Assembly (NCBI GenBank): GCA_018399495.1
Contig: JAGYOG010000021.1
Span: forward strand, 1-46,766
Reading direction: 5' to 3'
From: Sphaerochaeta sp.
GTDB lineage: Bacteria > Spirochaetota > Spirochaetia > Sphaerochaetales > Sphaerochaetaceae
Length of the DNA stretch: 46,766 nucleotides
The notes under the pieces are model-generated. The model saw only the letters and a program-made list of their open reading frames with translations, did not search any database and had not been told where the DNA came from. The position numbers were made by a program, and so were the translations under genes. Shown here piece by piece: positions 24,684 through 32,840 of the stretch. The stretch's first letter is position 1. Each line of letters starts with the position of its first letter.

Positions 24684-26186
24684 ATGAAAAGACTTGTTCG
24701 TTCTATTGAGGTTGCAGACATCGATGCAAAAGCTCAAAGCGTGGCTAAGATTCCCGCTCTCTGCCTGATGGAGAGTGCGGGGTTGCAAATCTACCAGAAA
24801 TGGAAATCACAGCTGGGGACCTCTGACCGTCTGGTCTTTCTCTGTGGTGGAGGCAATAACGGTGGGGATGCCTTGGTTGTTGCCCGATATGCCTACAATG
24901 ATGGCTTTCGTAACATGCTATTGGTCTGTACCGGATCGCGAATCTCTCCCTCCTGTGAAGTCCAGCGCAGTATAACCAAGGCATATAAGATTCCCCGGCT
25001 TGATTGGGATACTGCAAATGAAACAGATCGACATGCTTTGTTTGAGGATGCCTCCTGGATCGTGGATGGCTTGGTCGGAACGGGATTGCAGGGGCCACTG
25101 AAGGAATCCCTGCAGGACTTGGTTGTACAAGCAAATGAGAGTGCTGCAAACCGATTGGCCATCGACATTCCCAGTGCTATAGGCGATGATGTCCCTGTTT
25201 CCTCGGTTCATATACATGCTGACATGACGGTCACAATGGGCCACGAGAAGTTGGCAATGTACCACCCTGTCAGTCGGGCATGCTGTGGCCGTATCGTCCT
25301 GGTTAACCCTTCCTTCCCTTCATTCCTCTTGGATCAGTGCAGGACCTCTGCTGAGTTGTGTGAGCGTGTGAGTGCATCACTTCCCTTGCTTGCAGAGAAC
25401 GAGTACAAGAATAGTAGAGGTCATGTTGCAATCTTCGGAGGGAGCAGCCAGTACAGTGGAGCTGCAAGGCTTTCCTCCCGTACCGCATTCGCCTCACGAG
25501 CAGGGTTGGTAACCTTGTTTTGTGATAAAGATGTCTACCTTGTGGCTTCATCTGAGTCCCCATCGGTCATGGTCCATGTGTATGCAGGACAAAGCCTGGA
25601 CCGTTTTGATGCAATCCTTGCTGGTCCTGGGTGGGGAGAGGGAAGGGAATTCCTGCTTGAGACCCTCTTTGCTTCACAGTTGCCGATTGTTCTTGATGCT
25701 GATGGAATAAAAGCATATGCATCCCTATTGAAGGAAAAGAGGCAACCTTCCCATGGTCCCTTGATACTCACGCCACACATTGGTGAACTACGGCTTCTCG
25801 TTCAAGCACTTTTCCCTGAGGATGCTAAGAATGTGGCCAAGAGTGATACTCCTTTTTCCTTCTTCAAAATAATGGAGCGCATTGCTACCCATCTTGATGC
25901 CACGCTCGTGGTAAAAAGTCAGTTGGTGTATGTGGTTTCTCCCGGAAAGCAGACCGTGGTTGTGGAAGGGAACAACCCATCCTTGGGAGTTGCAGGGAGC
26001 GGGGATGTTCTCGCAGGTATTCTTGTTGCATTGCTTGCTAAACTTCAGAATTGTGAGCAGGTTGCTCTTGAAGGAACCTTGATCCATCAGCGAGCAGGAA
26101 GTCTTACTGCAGCACAATTCGGGTATTATGATAGTGAAACACTCATCTCTTTTGTGGGACGGGCAACGCAGGAGGCTGAACGGTGA
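24684..26186 (+). CDS. nnr: Bifunctional NAD(P)H-hydrate epimerase / ADP-dependent dehydratase
   Basis: Cytoplasmic repair enzyme that restores damaged NAD(P)H hydrates. The N-terminal YjeF_N epimerase domain has CGGGNNGGDALVVARYA and the catalytic-region segment IVDGLVGTGLQGPL. The C-terminal ribokinase-like dehydratase domain has GHVAIFGGSSQYSGAARLSS, LDADGIKAYA and the anion-hole signature AGSGDVLAGIL. At 500 residues it is full length for the two-domain enzyme. The start at 24684 (MKRLVRSIEVADIDA) was chosen over an upstream GTG because the promoter sits immediately before it. A membrane-protein gene overlaps its stop. Confidence 0.93.
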   Translation: MKRLVRSIEVADIDAKAQSVAKIPALCLMESAGLQIYQKWKSQLGTSDRLVFLCGGGNNGGDALVVARYAYNDGFRNMLLVCTGSRISPSCEVQRSITKAYKIPRLDWDTANETDRHALFEDASWIVDGLVGTGLQGPLKESLQDLVVQANESAANRLAIDIPSAIGDDVPVSSVHIHADMTVTMGHEKLAMYHPVSRACCGRIVLVNPSFPSFLLDQCRTSAELCERVSASLPLLAENEYKNSRGHVAIFGGSSQYSGAARLSSRTAFASRAGLVTLFCDKDVYLVASSESPSVMVHVYAGQSLDRFDAILAGPGWGEGREFLLETLFASQLPIVLDADGIKAYASLLKEKRQPSHGPLILTPHIGELRLLVQALFPEDAKNVAKSDTPFSFFKIMERIATHLDATLVVKSQLVYVVSPGKQTVVVEGNNPSLGVAGSGDVLAGILVALLAKLQNCEQVALEGTLIHQRAGSLTAAQFGYYDSETLISFVGRATQEAER

Positions 26187-26608
26187 TGCAGCTCTATGTC
26201 CTGTCCATTGCCTATCTGCTTTTTGGAGCAGGGCTTTTGCTTGCTGATAGCTATGGGCTCTCCTTTGCGTTGTTGCTCTCAATGCGTTATGCATTCAGAA
26301 CCAAGAGGATACTGAGAAGAGTCCTGATTCTGCTCGGAATGCTGGTAACGCTTGGCCTCTGCTTTTTCCCCATGGACCCAGGTCCTGTTTTCCTTGGGGA
26401 TTTTGTTCCCATGCTCAATATCTTCTCCTTGATGCTTTACTATGTATCCAGATCCATAAGAGGTCTGGAGGAGGGGAAAACCAATGATGAGGATTCGGTG
26501 TTGGATGCAACAGGCCGTTATATGGAACGAAATAAACGAAACGTTGGATTCTTGACTGTTGTGGTTGCAACAGTACATTTTTTGGCACCTCAGTTGGTTT
26601 TGCTATAG
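26183..26608 (+). CDS. Small membrane protein of unknown function
   Basis: 141 residues with about four hydrophobic helices (near 3-20, 45-65, 70-88 and 122-140). The middle is mostly soluble and acidic, holding LEEGKTNDEDSVLDATGRY, and is followed by MERNKRN. No family was recognised. AGGAGG lies 7 bases before the GTG at 26183, or 10 before the ATG at 26186; either overlaps the nnr stop, so translation is coupled. The Nudix gene follows 10 bases after the stop. The cluster nnr / membrane protein / Nudix / channel appears to be one transcript. Confidence 0.7.
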   Translation: MMQLYVLSIAYLLFGAGLLLADSYGLSFALLLSMRYAFRTKRILRRVLILLGMLVTLGLCFFPMDPGPVFLGDFVPMLNIFSLMLYYVSRSIRGLEEGKTNDEDSVLDATGRYMERNKRNVGFLTVVVATVHFLAPQLVLL

Positions 26609-26618
26609 GAGGGAAAGC

Positions 26619-27023
26619 ATGCAGGAGCGAGTAACAACGGCAGGTATCCTGGTTCAGGATGGGAAGTATCTTGTTGCAAAACGGGAAGAGAAGGGATCTA
26701 TTGGAGGACTTTGGGAATTTCCTGGTGGGAAAAACCGATATATAGAATCTGAAGAAGAGACACTCAAGCGGGAGTTCCAAGAGGAACTTGGGCTTTCCAT
26801 TTCCGTAGGACCACTCATCCACATACATGATTTCACCAACAAGGATACTTTGTACCATCTGAAGGCATACTTGGTTTCAGCTCCCCCCATAGGGCATCTT
26901 GATTTATTGGTTCATAGCGAGTTTCGCTGGGTTGCCTTGCAGGATCTGCCAACCTATGATTTTGCACCAAGCGACCAAGAGATTGTTAAGACGCTGCTTT
27001 CCTCTGAAACCACCCAAGGCTGA
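26619..27023 (+). CDS. Nudix hydrolase, MutT-like
   Basis: 134-residue pyrophosphohydrolase. The Nudix box is complete (GGKNRYIESEEETLKREF then QEELGL, matching GX5EX7REUXEEXGU). The start of the protein (TTAGILVQDGKYLVAKREE) and WEFPGGK are typical of MutT/8-oxo-dGTPase or CTP pyrophosphohydrolases that clean the nucleotide pool. The exact substrate cannot be told. GGAGGG precedes the ATG at 26619 by 5 bases; upstream in-frame starts would overlap the membrane-protein gene and lack a site. The location beside nnr, another metabolite-repair gene, fits a housekeeping role. Confidence 0.88.
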   Translation: MQERVTTAGILVQDGKYLVAKREEKGSIGGLWEFPGGKNRYIESEEETLKREFQEELGLSISVGPLIHIHDFTNKDTLYHLKAYLVSAPPIGHLDLLVHSEFRWVALQDLPTYDFAPSDQEIVKTLLSSETTQG

Positions 27024-27039
27024 CCACGAGGAGGTTGCC

Positions 27040-28050
27040 ATGAACATTTTAGGTTCCTATACCAGTACGATTATTGCAATTCTCGGTACCATCATCTTGG
27101 TGGTAGCAATCCATTTCCTATTCAGGAAGACCGTGGAAAGTACCAAGCGTTGGCCATATCAACGTCAGTTCTTGGTCTTTTTGATTGTGCTTGTTGGATT
27201 ATTCCTATCTATTGCCTTCCTTCCCATTCATAATGAGGTCAAGAACCAGATACTCAGCGTACTGGGAATATTGCTCAGTGCAATCATCGCACTCTCCTCT
27301 ACAACCTTGGTGAGCAATGCCATGGCAGGTCTCATGCTCAGGGTTACCGGTGAATTCCGGGGTGGTGATTTCATCGAAGTTGGTACACTGGTGGGCCGGG
27401 TAACTGACCTGGCAATCTTCCATACAGAAATCCAGTTGATCAACCGTGATGTAGTGAGTCTTCCCAATCTCTATCTGGTCCAACAGTCTGTGCATGTAAC
27501 GAGAAGGGATGGTACCTTCATCAACCTAGCAGTCTCCATCGGGTACACCGTAAGCAGAACAGAGGTGGAGGATGCTTTGTTGGAAGCCTCTATTCGGTGC
27601 GGCCTTACTGATGGATTTGTCTTTATCGAAGCCTTTCTCGATCATGCTATCTCCTATCGTCTCTATGGGCTTCTCAAGGAGTCTGGAGAGAGATTAAGTA
27701 AGCTTAGTGAATTACATAAGACGGTTTTGGATGTGTTTTGTGAACGAGGAATAGAGATTGCTTCTCCTGCCTTGAATGATAGAAGAGAGTTGGAGAAGGA
27801 CAGTACATACCTCCCCAAGGTTATGACCAAGAAAGAGAAATCAGCCAAAGAGACAATTACTGCTGAAAAAGTTGTTTTCGACAAGGCCAATGAAGCACAG
27901 TCGATAGAAGATTTGAAGCAACTGCTGGAGAAATCTTTGAAGAAGCTTGAAGGAGCTTCCAAGACGGTCAAAGAGAAGTTGGAGAGGCAGATCAAAGGGT
28001 TGGAAACAGAGATCACAAAACGTGAAGAGAAAAAAAGCGAAGAACCATAA
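27040..28050 (+). CDS. Mechanosensitive ion channel, MscS family
   Basis: Inner-membrane channel that opens under turgor stress. It has 336 residues from the ATG at 27040, which has GAGGAGG at the right distance. Three hydrophobic helices come first (about 8-27, 43-62 and 69-93). The last is the pore helix and runs into TLVSNAMAGLMLRVTGEFRGGDFIEVG, followed by the beta domain with GRVTDLAIFHTEI and the conserved VSLPN. The C-terminal 75 residues are a lysine/glutamate-rich coiled coil (LEKSLKKLEGASKTVKEKLE), longer than in E. coli MscS. It ends the nnr-Nudix cluster. Confidence 0.9.
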   Translation: MNILGSYTSTIIAILGTIILVVAIHFLFRKTVESTKRWPYQRQFLVFLIVLVGLFLSIAFLPIHNEVKNQILSVLGILLSAIIALSSTTLVSNAMAGLMLRVTGEFRGGDFIEVGTLVGRVTDLAIFHTEIQLINRDVVSLPNLYLVQQSVHVTRRDGTFINLAVSIGYTVSRTEVEDALLEASIRCGLTDGFVFIEAFLDHAISYRLYGLLKESGERLSKLSELHKTVLDVFCERGIEIASPALNDRRELEKDSTYLPKVMTKKEKSAKETITAEKVVFDKANEAQSIEDLKQLLEKSLKKLEGASKTVKEKLERQIKGLETEITKREEKKSEEP

Positions 28051-28058
28051 TTTGTGTG

Positions 28059-28070
28059 TACGTTTACGTA
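28059..28070. promoter_or_regulatory. Palindrome resembling the araA operator, role uncertain
   Basis: TACGTTTACGTA shares the 9-mer CGTTTACGT with the operator before araA. It lies just past the MscS stop, downstream of the LacI-type gene. It could be a distant auxiliary operator or chance. Confidence 0.3.
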
Positions 28071-28177
28071 TTCTGGCAATCTACTAGGATTTATAAATTT
28101 CAGGGATTGTTCCCAGTGGTGTTGGTACCATCTCTTCCTTGTGGAATAGGATTGTGCTACAAAGTGTCTTTGCCACT

Positions 28178-28208
28178 ATAAAAGAGAAGCAGAAATAGAC
28201 TGTTTCTC
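28178..28208 (-). terminator. Terminator after the LacI-type regulator gene
   Basis: On the minus strand a 9-bp stem (28208-28200 with 28192-28184, one G-T pair) with a 7-base loop is followed by TTTTAT. The remaining 28051-28281 gap shows no ORF worth reporting. Confidence 0.65.
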
Positions 28209-28281
28209 CCAATAGTCTTCTTCGGCCAACAATGCGACAACCAGCGTTGAGCAATCAGCGCCGGTTGGTTACAAACAAGGT

Positions 28282-29319
28282 TCAGGGTTTAAGGTAGGTT
28301 TCACCTTCCACCATCAAGTTTTCAGGGAGAATGATATCGATTGGAACACAGATGGTAGTCTCAGGAAGCTGATTCAGCAATCCTTTACGATACAACTGGT
28401 AAATAGCGGTATATCCTTGAAACTCAGGGCGCTGACTGAGCAAGCAATCTACCTGTTTGTTTTTCATTGCTTTACAGTTTTGGGCAATTGCGTCGTATCC
28501 TATCATAACAGTCTGGCTTTTGCGACCAAGCTGGACAACGAGTCCTGCCACTCTATGTATTGCATCATTAACCACAAAGATGCCACTCATGTCAGGATGG
28601 TTTCTATAAAATACGTCCAGATCTCCGAGAGGGTTCTGCCCTGCAAAATGGATTTCCATGTCATACGTTTTATATGCAGGTTTATCTGCAAAGTAGCTGA
28701 GAAAACCTCGTACACGTTCTGATGAGTTGTATGCAGCCCTATGGGTCTGTACAGCAAGCAGTGTTCCTCCGTTCGGTTGGAGTAGATGCAGCATTCTGCC
28801 TGCAAGATACCCGCCTTGATAGGGGTTCTGAATAACACTGCACACAGGTATTGTATCAGGTAGTGGACTGTCAACGAATGCGTAATCAAGAGTAGGGTGG
28901 TCGGCGAGCAAGGTTTTTGCCTCCGCAGGAACGACAGGAGCAAGCAGCAATGCATCCACTGACTTCTCCAGAATTCGTCTACCCTGTGCTAATAGTGATC
29001 CTTCCTTTGTTCTATCAAACTCAAGCATATCAATAGTCACAGCTAGCGGAGAAAGTTCTTTTGCTGCTTTCAGGATGCCTTCATACATCAGGTTCCAGTA
29101 GCCATATTCACTGTGAAGGAGGGGAAGAAGCACACCAATGGTGAATTGTCTGCTCAGCTTGAGGTTTCTGGCATAGGTATTTGGTTGGTACCCATGTTCT
29201 TCAATAATGCTCATCACTTTCTCGACAGTATTAGGAGCTACCCGCCCACGTTTATGAAGTACCCGGTCAACAGTACCGATTGAGACGTTTGCAAGTTTGG
29301 CAATCTCAGATATAGTCAT
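28282..29319 (-). CDS. LacI-family transcriptional regulator (probable arabinose repressor)
   Basis: 345-residue sugar-responsive repressor. The N-terminal helix-turn-helix and hinge are clear: ISEIAKLANVSIGTVDRVLHKRGRV and PNTVEKVMSIIEEHGYQPN. A periplasmic-binding-like effector domain follows (IGVLLPLLHSEYGYW, AYNSSERVRGFLSY, GIFVVNDAIHRVAG). The ATG at 29319 has AGGGG 4 bases upstream; a TTG six codons earlier is less likely. It is transcribed away from araA, and the region between holds two copies of one 12-base operator. This strongly suggests control of araA and of itself. L-arabinose or a derivative as inducer is inferred. Confidence 0.88.
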   Translation of the reverse strand: MTISEIAKLANVSIGTVDRVLHKRGRVAPNTVEKVMSIIEEHGYQPNTYARNLKLSRQFTIGVLLPLLHSEYGYWNLMYEGILKAAKELSPLAVTIDMLEFDRTKEGSLLAQGRRILEKSVDALLLAPVVPAEAKTLLADHPTLDYAFVDSPLPDTIPVCSVIQNPYQGGYLAGRMLHLLQPNGGTLLAVQTHRAAYNSSERVRGFLSYFADKPAYKTYDMEIHFAGQNPLGDLDVFYRNHPDMSGIFVVNDAIHRVAGLVVQLGRKSQTVMIGYDAIAQNCKAMKNKQVDCLLSQRPEFQGYTAIYQLYRKGLLNQLPETTICVPIDIILPENLMVEGETYLKP

Positions 29320-29358
29320 AAATCCCCTATATATCAAAATTTTGTCATTACAGAATTA

Positions 29359-29370
29359 GTTAACGATAAC
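29359..29370. promoter_or_regulatory. Operator O2 of the LacI-type regulator, near its own transcription start
   Basis: GTTAACGATAAC fits GTTWACGWTAAC with the central CG typical of LacI-family sites. It lies just downstream of a TATAAT on the minus strand (29379-29374), so binding would block the regulator's own start. Confidence 0.7.
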
Positions 29371-29373
29371 ACA

Positions 29374-29379
29374 ATTATA
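29374..29379 (-). promoter_or_regulatory. -10 element of the LacI-type regulator gene
   Basis: TATAAT on the minus strand, a perfect -10. No good -35 is seen at 16-18 bases, so the promoter call rests on the -10 and on the operator beside it. Confidence 0.45.
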
Positions 29380-29466
29380 GTATACCATATCATTGAGTAG
29401 GTGAATAGAAACGGTTTGACATATTTCCCTTTACTTAGCGATGCTGTAGGTTTTTCTGATTGTTAC

Positions 29467-29495
29467 TTGACAGAATCATATTCAGAGATAACAAT
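29467..29495 (+). promoter_or_regulatory. araA: Promoter of araA
   Basis: TTGACA (29467-29472), a 17-base spacer and AACAAT (29490-29495). Operator O1 begins 12 bases after the -10, where a bound repressor would block initiation or early elongation. Confidence 0.6.
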
Positions 29496-29506
29496 AGAAT
29501 TGCATT

Positions 29507-29524
29507 TGCGTTTACGTTAACGCA
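29507..29524. promoter_or_regulatory. Operator O1 before araA
   Basis: TGCGTTTACGTTAACGCA is an 18-base near-perfect palindrome. Its centre GTTTACGTTAAC matches O2 (GTTAACGATAAC) at the consensus GTTWACGWTAAC. Confidence 0.75.
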
Positions 29525-29566
29525 TAGTATTGCATTATTCTATGCAGAGAGCTTAAGGGGGTAATC

Positions 29567-31051
29567 ATGCAAAGAGAACCAATTGATAGGTATGAGTTCT
29601 GGTTTTTAGTAGGATCGCAATTCCTGTATGGGCCAGAGGCGCTCGATGAAGTAGCGAACCACGCTCGGGTAATGGTAGAGGGGTTGAATGCTTCTGGAAA
29701 GTTGCCTTGCAAAGTTGTGTACAAAGCGACACTCAAGACACCTGAAGAGATAGAGCAGTGCATCAAGGATGCAAACTATGAAGATTCCTGTGCTGGAATC
29801 ATCACCTGGATGCATACTTTCTCACCATCGAAGATGTGGATCAATGGTTTTTCCTTGTTGCAGAAACCATATTGCCACCTCCACACCCAGTTCAATCGTC
29901 TGATACCTGATACCGAAATAGATATGGATTTCATGAATTTGAATCAGTCAGCACATGGAGACCGTGAACATGGTTTCATTGTTGCTAGGATGCGCATGGG
30001 CCGAAAGATTATCACCGGGTTCTGGGAAGATGATGAAGTCCAGCAAAAACTTGGGTTCTGGATGCGCTCCGCCATTGGTGCTGTGGAAAGCAGAAAGTTG
30101 AAAGTGATGCGATTCGGTGACAACATGAGGAATGTAGCAGTCACTGAAGGTGATAAGGTCGGGGTGCAGATGCAGCTTGGCTGGCAGGTGAATACCTGGG
30201 GTGTAGGAGACTTGATTAAGGAGATTGAAGCAGTCTCTGACGTTGAAGTTGACACACAGATAGATGCCTACAGAAAGAAATATGATTTTTCCACCAGTGA
30301 TTTGGAAACAGTCCGTTACCAGGCTCGAGAAGAGGTTGCCATGCGACATTTTTTCGAACGAGAAGGGATTTCTGCTTTCTCAAACACGTTTGAAGATTTG
30401 CAAGCAATGCGGCAATTGCCAGGTTTGGCAAGCCAGGATTTGATGGTTGAAGGGTATGGCTACGGTGGTGAAGGGGACTGGAAAGTTTCTGCAATGACTA
30501 GTTTGGTCAAACGAATGACTGAAGGTATGGAAGGGGGAACCACCTTCATGGAGGATTATACCTACCATATGGAGAAGGGCAATGAGCTTTCACTTGGAGC
30601 TCACATGCTTGAAATCTGTCCTTCCATCACTAATGAGAAAGCACGAATTGAGGTGCATGAGCTTGGTATTGGTGGAAAAGAACCCCCCGCTCGTCTTGTT
30701 TTTGAAGGTCATCCAGGGAGCGCTATACTTGCTTCCTTGATCGACATGGGAGGACGCCTTCGCCTCATTGTAAATGAAATCGAAGTGATAAAGCCAATTT
30801 ACAAGATGCCTAATCTTCCTGTAGCAAGAGTCATGTGGAAACCTGAACCTGATTTGTACCAGGCTGCTCATCTTTGGATGCTCGCTGGTGGTGCTCACCA
30901 TGCAGTACTAAGTTATGACGCCACAGCAGAGATGCTAGAAGATTGGTGTGAAATCATGGGTATTGAGTTCGTGCATATCCATAAGGATGTTACCGTTGCT
31001 TCCATGAAGCAGCAGTTGTTCCTTTCCGATCTTGCTTGGAAGCTCAAGTAA
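29567..31051 (+). CDS. araA: L-arabinose isomerase
   Basis: Cytoplasmic enzyme converting L-arabinose to L-ribulose. It has 494 residues, the normal length (about 500). Landmarks are FWFLVGSQFLYGPE at the N-terminus, CAGIITWMHTFSPSKMWI, LHTQFNRLIP, the metal and active-site region GYGYGGEGDWKVSA, and the late SLGAHMLEICPSI and AGGAHHAVLSY. A strong AGGGGG site precedes the ATG at 29567. It stands alone on the plus strand behind a promoter with a LacI-type operator. The kinase for the next step lies convergently downstream rather than in the same transcript. Confidence 0.96.
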   Translation: MQREPIDRYEFWFLVGSQFLYGPEALDEVANHARVMVEGLNASGKLPCKVVYKATLKTPEEIEQCIKDANYEDSCAGIITWMHTFSPSKMWINGFSLLQKPYCHLHTQFNRLIPDTEIDMDFMNLNQSAHGDREHGFIVARMRMGRKIITGFWEDDEVQQKLGFWMRSAIGAVESRKLKVMRFGDNMRNVAVTEGDKVGVQMQLGWQVNTWGVGDLIKEIEAVSDVEVDTQIDAYRKKYDFSTSDLETVRYQAREEVAMRHFFEREGISAFSNTFEDLQAMRQLPGLASQDLMVEGYGYGGEGDWKVSAMTSLVKRMTEGMEGGTTFMEDYTYHMEKGNELSLGAHMLEICPSITNEKARIEVHELGIGGKEPPARLVFEGHPGSAILASLIDMGGRLRLIVNEIEVIKPIYKMPNLPVARVMWKPEPDLYQAAHLWMLAGGAHHAVLSYDATAEMLEDWCEIMGIEFVHIHKDVTVASMKQQLFLSDLAWKLK

Positions 31052-31069
31052 TAGAAATAATAGATAGTC

Positions 31070-31113
31070 AAAAAGAAGGGGTCAACTCCGAAGGGAATCG
31101 ACCTCTTCTTTTT
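31070..31113. terminator. Terminator between araA and the ribulokinase gene
   Basis: A 14-bp stem (31070-31083 with 31100-31113, one G-T pair) encloses a small inner hairpin and ends in a T run on both strands. It serves two convergent genes. Confidence 0.82.
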
Positions 31114-31127
31114 GGTATGCCTATAAT

Positions 31128-32729
31128 CTATTTGAGATGTGCTACTGCAGCCTTTTCAACAGGAATCCCCTGCTTGTAACGCGCAAGGAATGCATTGAAG
31201 CCAGCAATATCCTCTTCTGTTGGTTCTACCGTCGTAACCTCAGCAGAGGCAAATACCTTTGTATCAAGGAATTCAGAGAGCGTTTCGTCGTTTTTTTGTG
31301 CCATATAGGCAGCAAGTAGTGCGATACCCCATGCTCCACCTTCTCCTGCCGTCTTCAGGACTGATATAGGCGTGTGCAAGGCACTTGCCATCATCTTCTG
31401 TCCGACTTCTGCAGTTTTGAAGAATCCACCATGTCCGTTGATTGCATCAATTGCCACATGTTCCTCTTCAAAGAGAATATCCATTCCGATCCTGAGTACT
31501 CCAAGAGCAGTGAAGAGTTGGGAACGCATGAAATTTGCGAGCGTGAAGGAATTCTTGGTCTCCCTGACAAAGAGAGGACGTCCTTCATTGATATCGGTCA
31601 TGGTCTCTCCACTGATGTAGTTATACGGTAAGAGCCCGCCACAGTCCTTGTCTCCTTCAAGTGCCTTGAAGAGAAGCTTGTCATAGAACTCTCCCTTGGA
31701 GACTGAGAAGCCAAGTGTCTGTACTACTTCATTGAACAGTCGCATCCAGGCATCATACTCACCGGTGCAGTTGTTACCATGACTCATCGCCACCAAGGAT
31801 CCATCAGGAGTGGAGACCAAGTCGATAAACTTGTTGTAGCTCTTGGAAAGAGGTTTCTCAAGAACAATCATGGCAAAAACCGAAGTTCCTGCAGACACAT
31901 TACCTGTTCGCTTTGCAACAGAATTGGTTGCCACCATGCCAGTTCCTGCATCTCCTTCAGGAGGGCAGAGGGAAATACCTGCTTCCAAAGTACCACTTGG
32001 ATCGATTAATGAAGCTCCATGCTTGCTCAATACACCAGCCCGTTCACCAGCGGGTAGAATGGAGGGGAGGATGGAGAGAAGATTCCAGCCGTACCCACAA
32101 TCTTGTATCTGGTTTGCAAAACGGTTGAGCATCTCTGTATCATACTTTCCGCTTGCTGTATCGATCGGGAACATGCCTGAAGCATCACCAATACCCAGCA
32201 CTTTCTCTCCGGTAAGTTGCCAATGTACATATCCTGCGAGTGTTGTGAGGAATGCAATGTCTTTGACATGGTCTTCCTTGCTCAGTATGGCATGATAGAG
32301 ATGGCTGATTGACCAGCGCTCAGGAACAGGATAGGCAAGAAGGTCACTTAACTCTTGGGCTGCCTTAGCCGTAATTGTGTTCCTCCAGGTTCTGAATGGT
32401 ACGAGGAGATTGTCCTTATCGTCGAAGGCAAGATAACCATGCATCATTGCACTGACACCCATTGATTTGAGTTTTTTCAATGGGACTCCATAGGTGCTCT
32501 GGATCTCTTTCTGTAACATTGCAAAGCATGAGGAGATACCTTTCCATACATCCTCAAGGCTGTAGGTCCAGATACCTTCAAGCAGGGTGTTTTCCCAGTC
32601 ATATCCTCCTTGGGCGATGGGCTGGTTTTCCGAGTTGATTAAAACTGCTTTGATTCTCGTGGAACCAAGTTCAATACCGAGCATTGTTTGGCCATTGACA
32701 ATCTCTTGTGTGATTGCATTCTTCAGCAT
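31128..32729 (-). CDS. araB: FGGY-family carbohydrate kinase, L-ribulokinase of the Bacteroides type
   Basis: 533-residue cytoplasmic kinase, proposed to convert L-ribulose to L-ribulose 5-phosphate. The FGGY actin-like fold is visible: phosphate-1 motif MLGIELGSTRIKAVLI, VPFRTWRNT, SISHLYHAILSKEDHV, DASGMFPID and the C-terminal INGHGGFFKT. The sequence closely resembles the kinase in the arabinose cluster of Bacteroides thetaiotaomicron as I remember it, not E. coli AraB. Specificity is therefore inferred from family and neighbours. AAAGGAG precedes the ATG. It has its own promoter with no copy of the araA operator, so its control may differ. Confidence 0.75.
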   Translation of the reverse strand: MLKNAITQEIVNGQTMLGIELGSTRIKAVLINSENQPIAQGGYDWENTLLEGIWTYSLEDVWKGISSCFAMLQKEIQSTYGVPLKKLKSMGVSAMMHGYLAFDDKDNLLVPFRTWRNTITAKAAQELSDLLAYPVPERWSISHLYHAILSKEDHVKDIAFLTTLAGYVHWQLTGEKVLGIGDASGMFPIDTASGKYDTEMLNRFANQIQDCGYGWNLLSILPSILPAGERAGVLSKHGASLIDPSGTLEAGISLCPPEGDAGTGMVATNSVAKRTGNVSAGTSVFAMIVLEKPLSKSYNKFIDLVSTPDGSLVAMSHGNNCTGEYDAWMRLFNEVVQTLGFSVSKGEFYDKLLFKALEGDKDCGGLLPYNYISGETMTDINEGRPLFVRETKNSFTLANFMRSQLFTALGVLRIGMDILFEEEHVAIDAINGHGGFFKTAEVGQKMMASALHTPISVLKTAGEGGAWGIALLAAYMAQKNDETLSEFLDTKVFASAEVTTVEPTEEDIAGFNAFLARYKQGIPVEKAAVAHLK

Positions 32730-32747
32730 GTGCTACTCCTTTCGATA

Positions 32748-32776
32748 ATTATAGCCTGTATAGCAGATTATTTAAA
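32748..32776 (-). promoter_or_regulatory. Promoter of the ribulokinase gene
   Basis: On the minus strand, TTTAAA (32776-32771), a 17-base spacer and a perfect TATAAT (32753-32748), 18 bases before the ATG. No GTTWACGWTAAC site is nearby. Confidence 0.6.
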
Positions 32777-32785
32777 GTATACAAA

Positions 32786-32820
32786 CAATAAAACAGCGGA
32801 AGAATAATCTCTTCCGCTGT
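32786..32820 (-). terminator. Terminator after glgC
   Basis: An 11-bp perfect stem (32820-32810 with 32803-32793) with a 6-base loop is followed by TTTATTG on the minus strand. Confidence 0.8.
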
Positions 32821-32840
32821 GTAGAAATGGTAAATATGTA

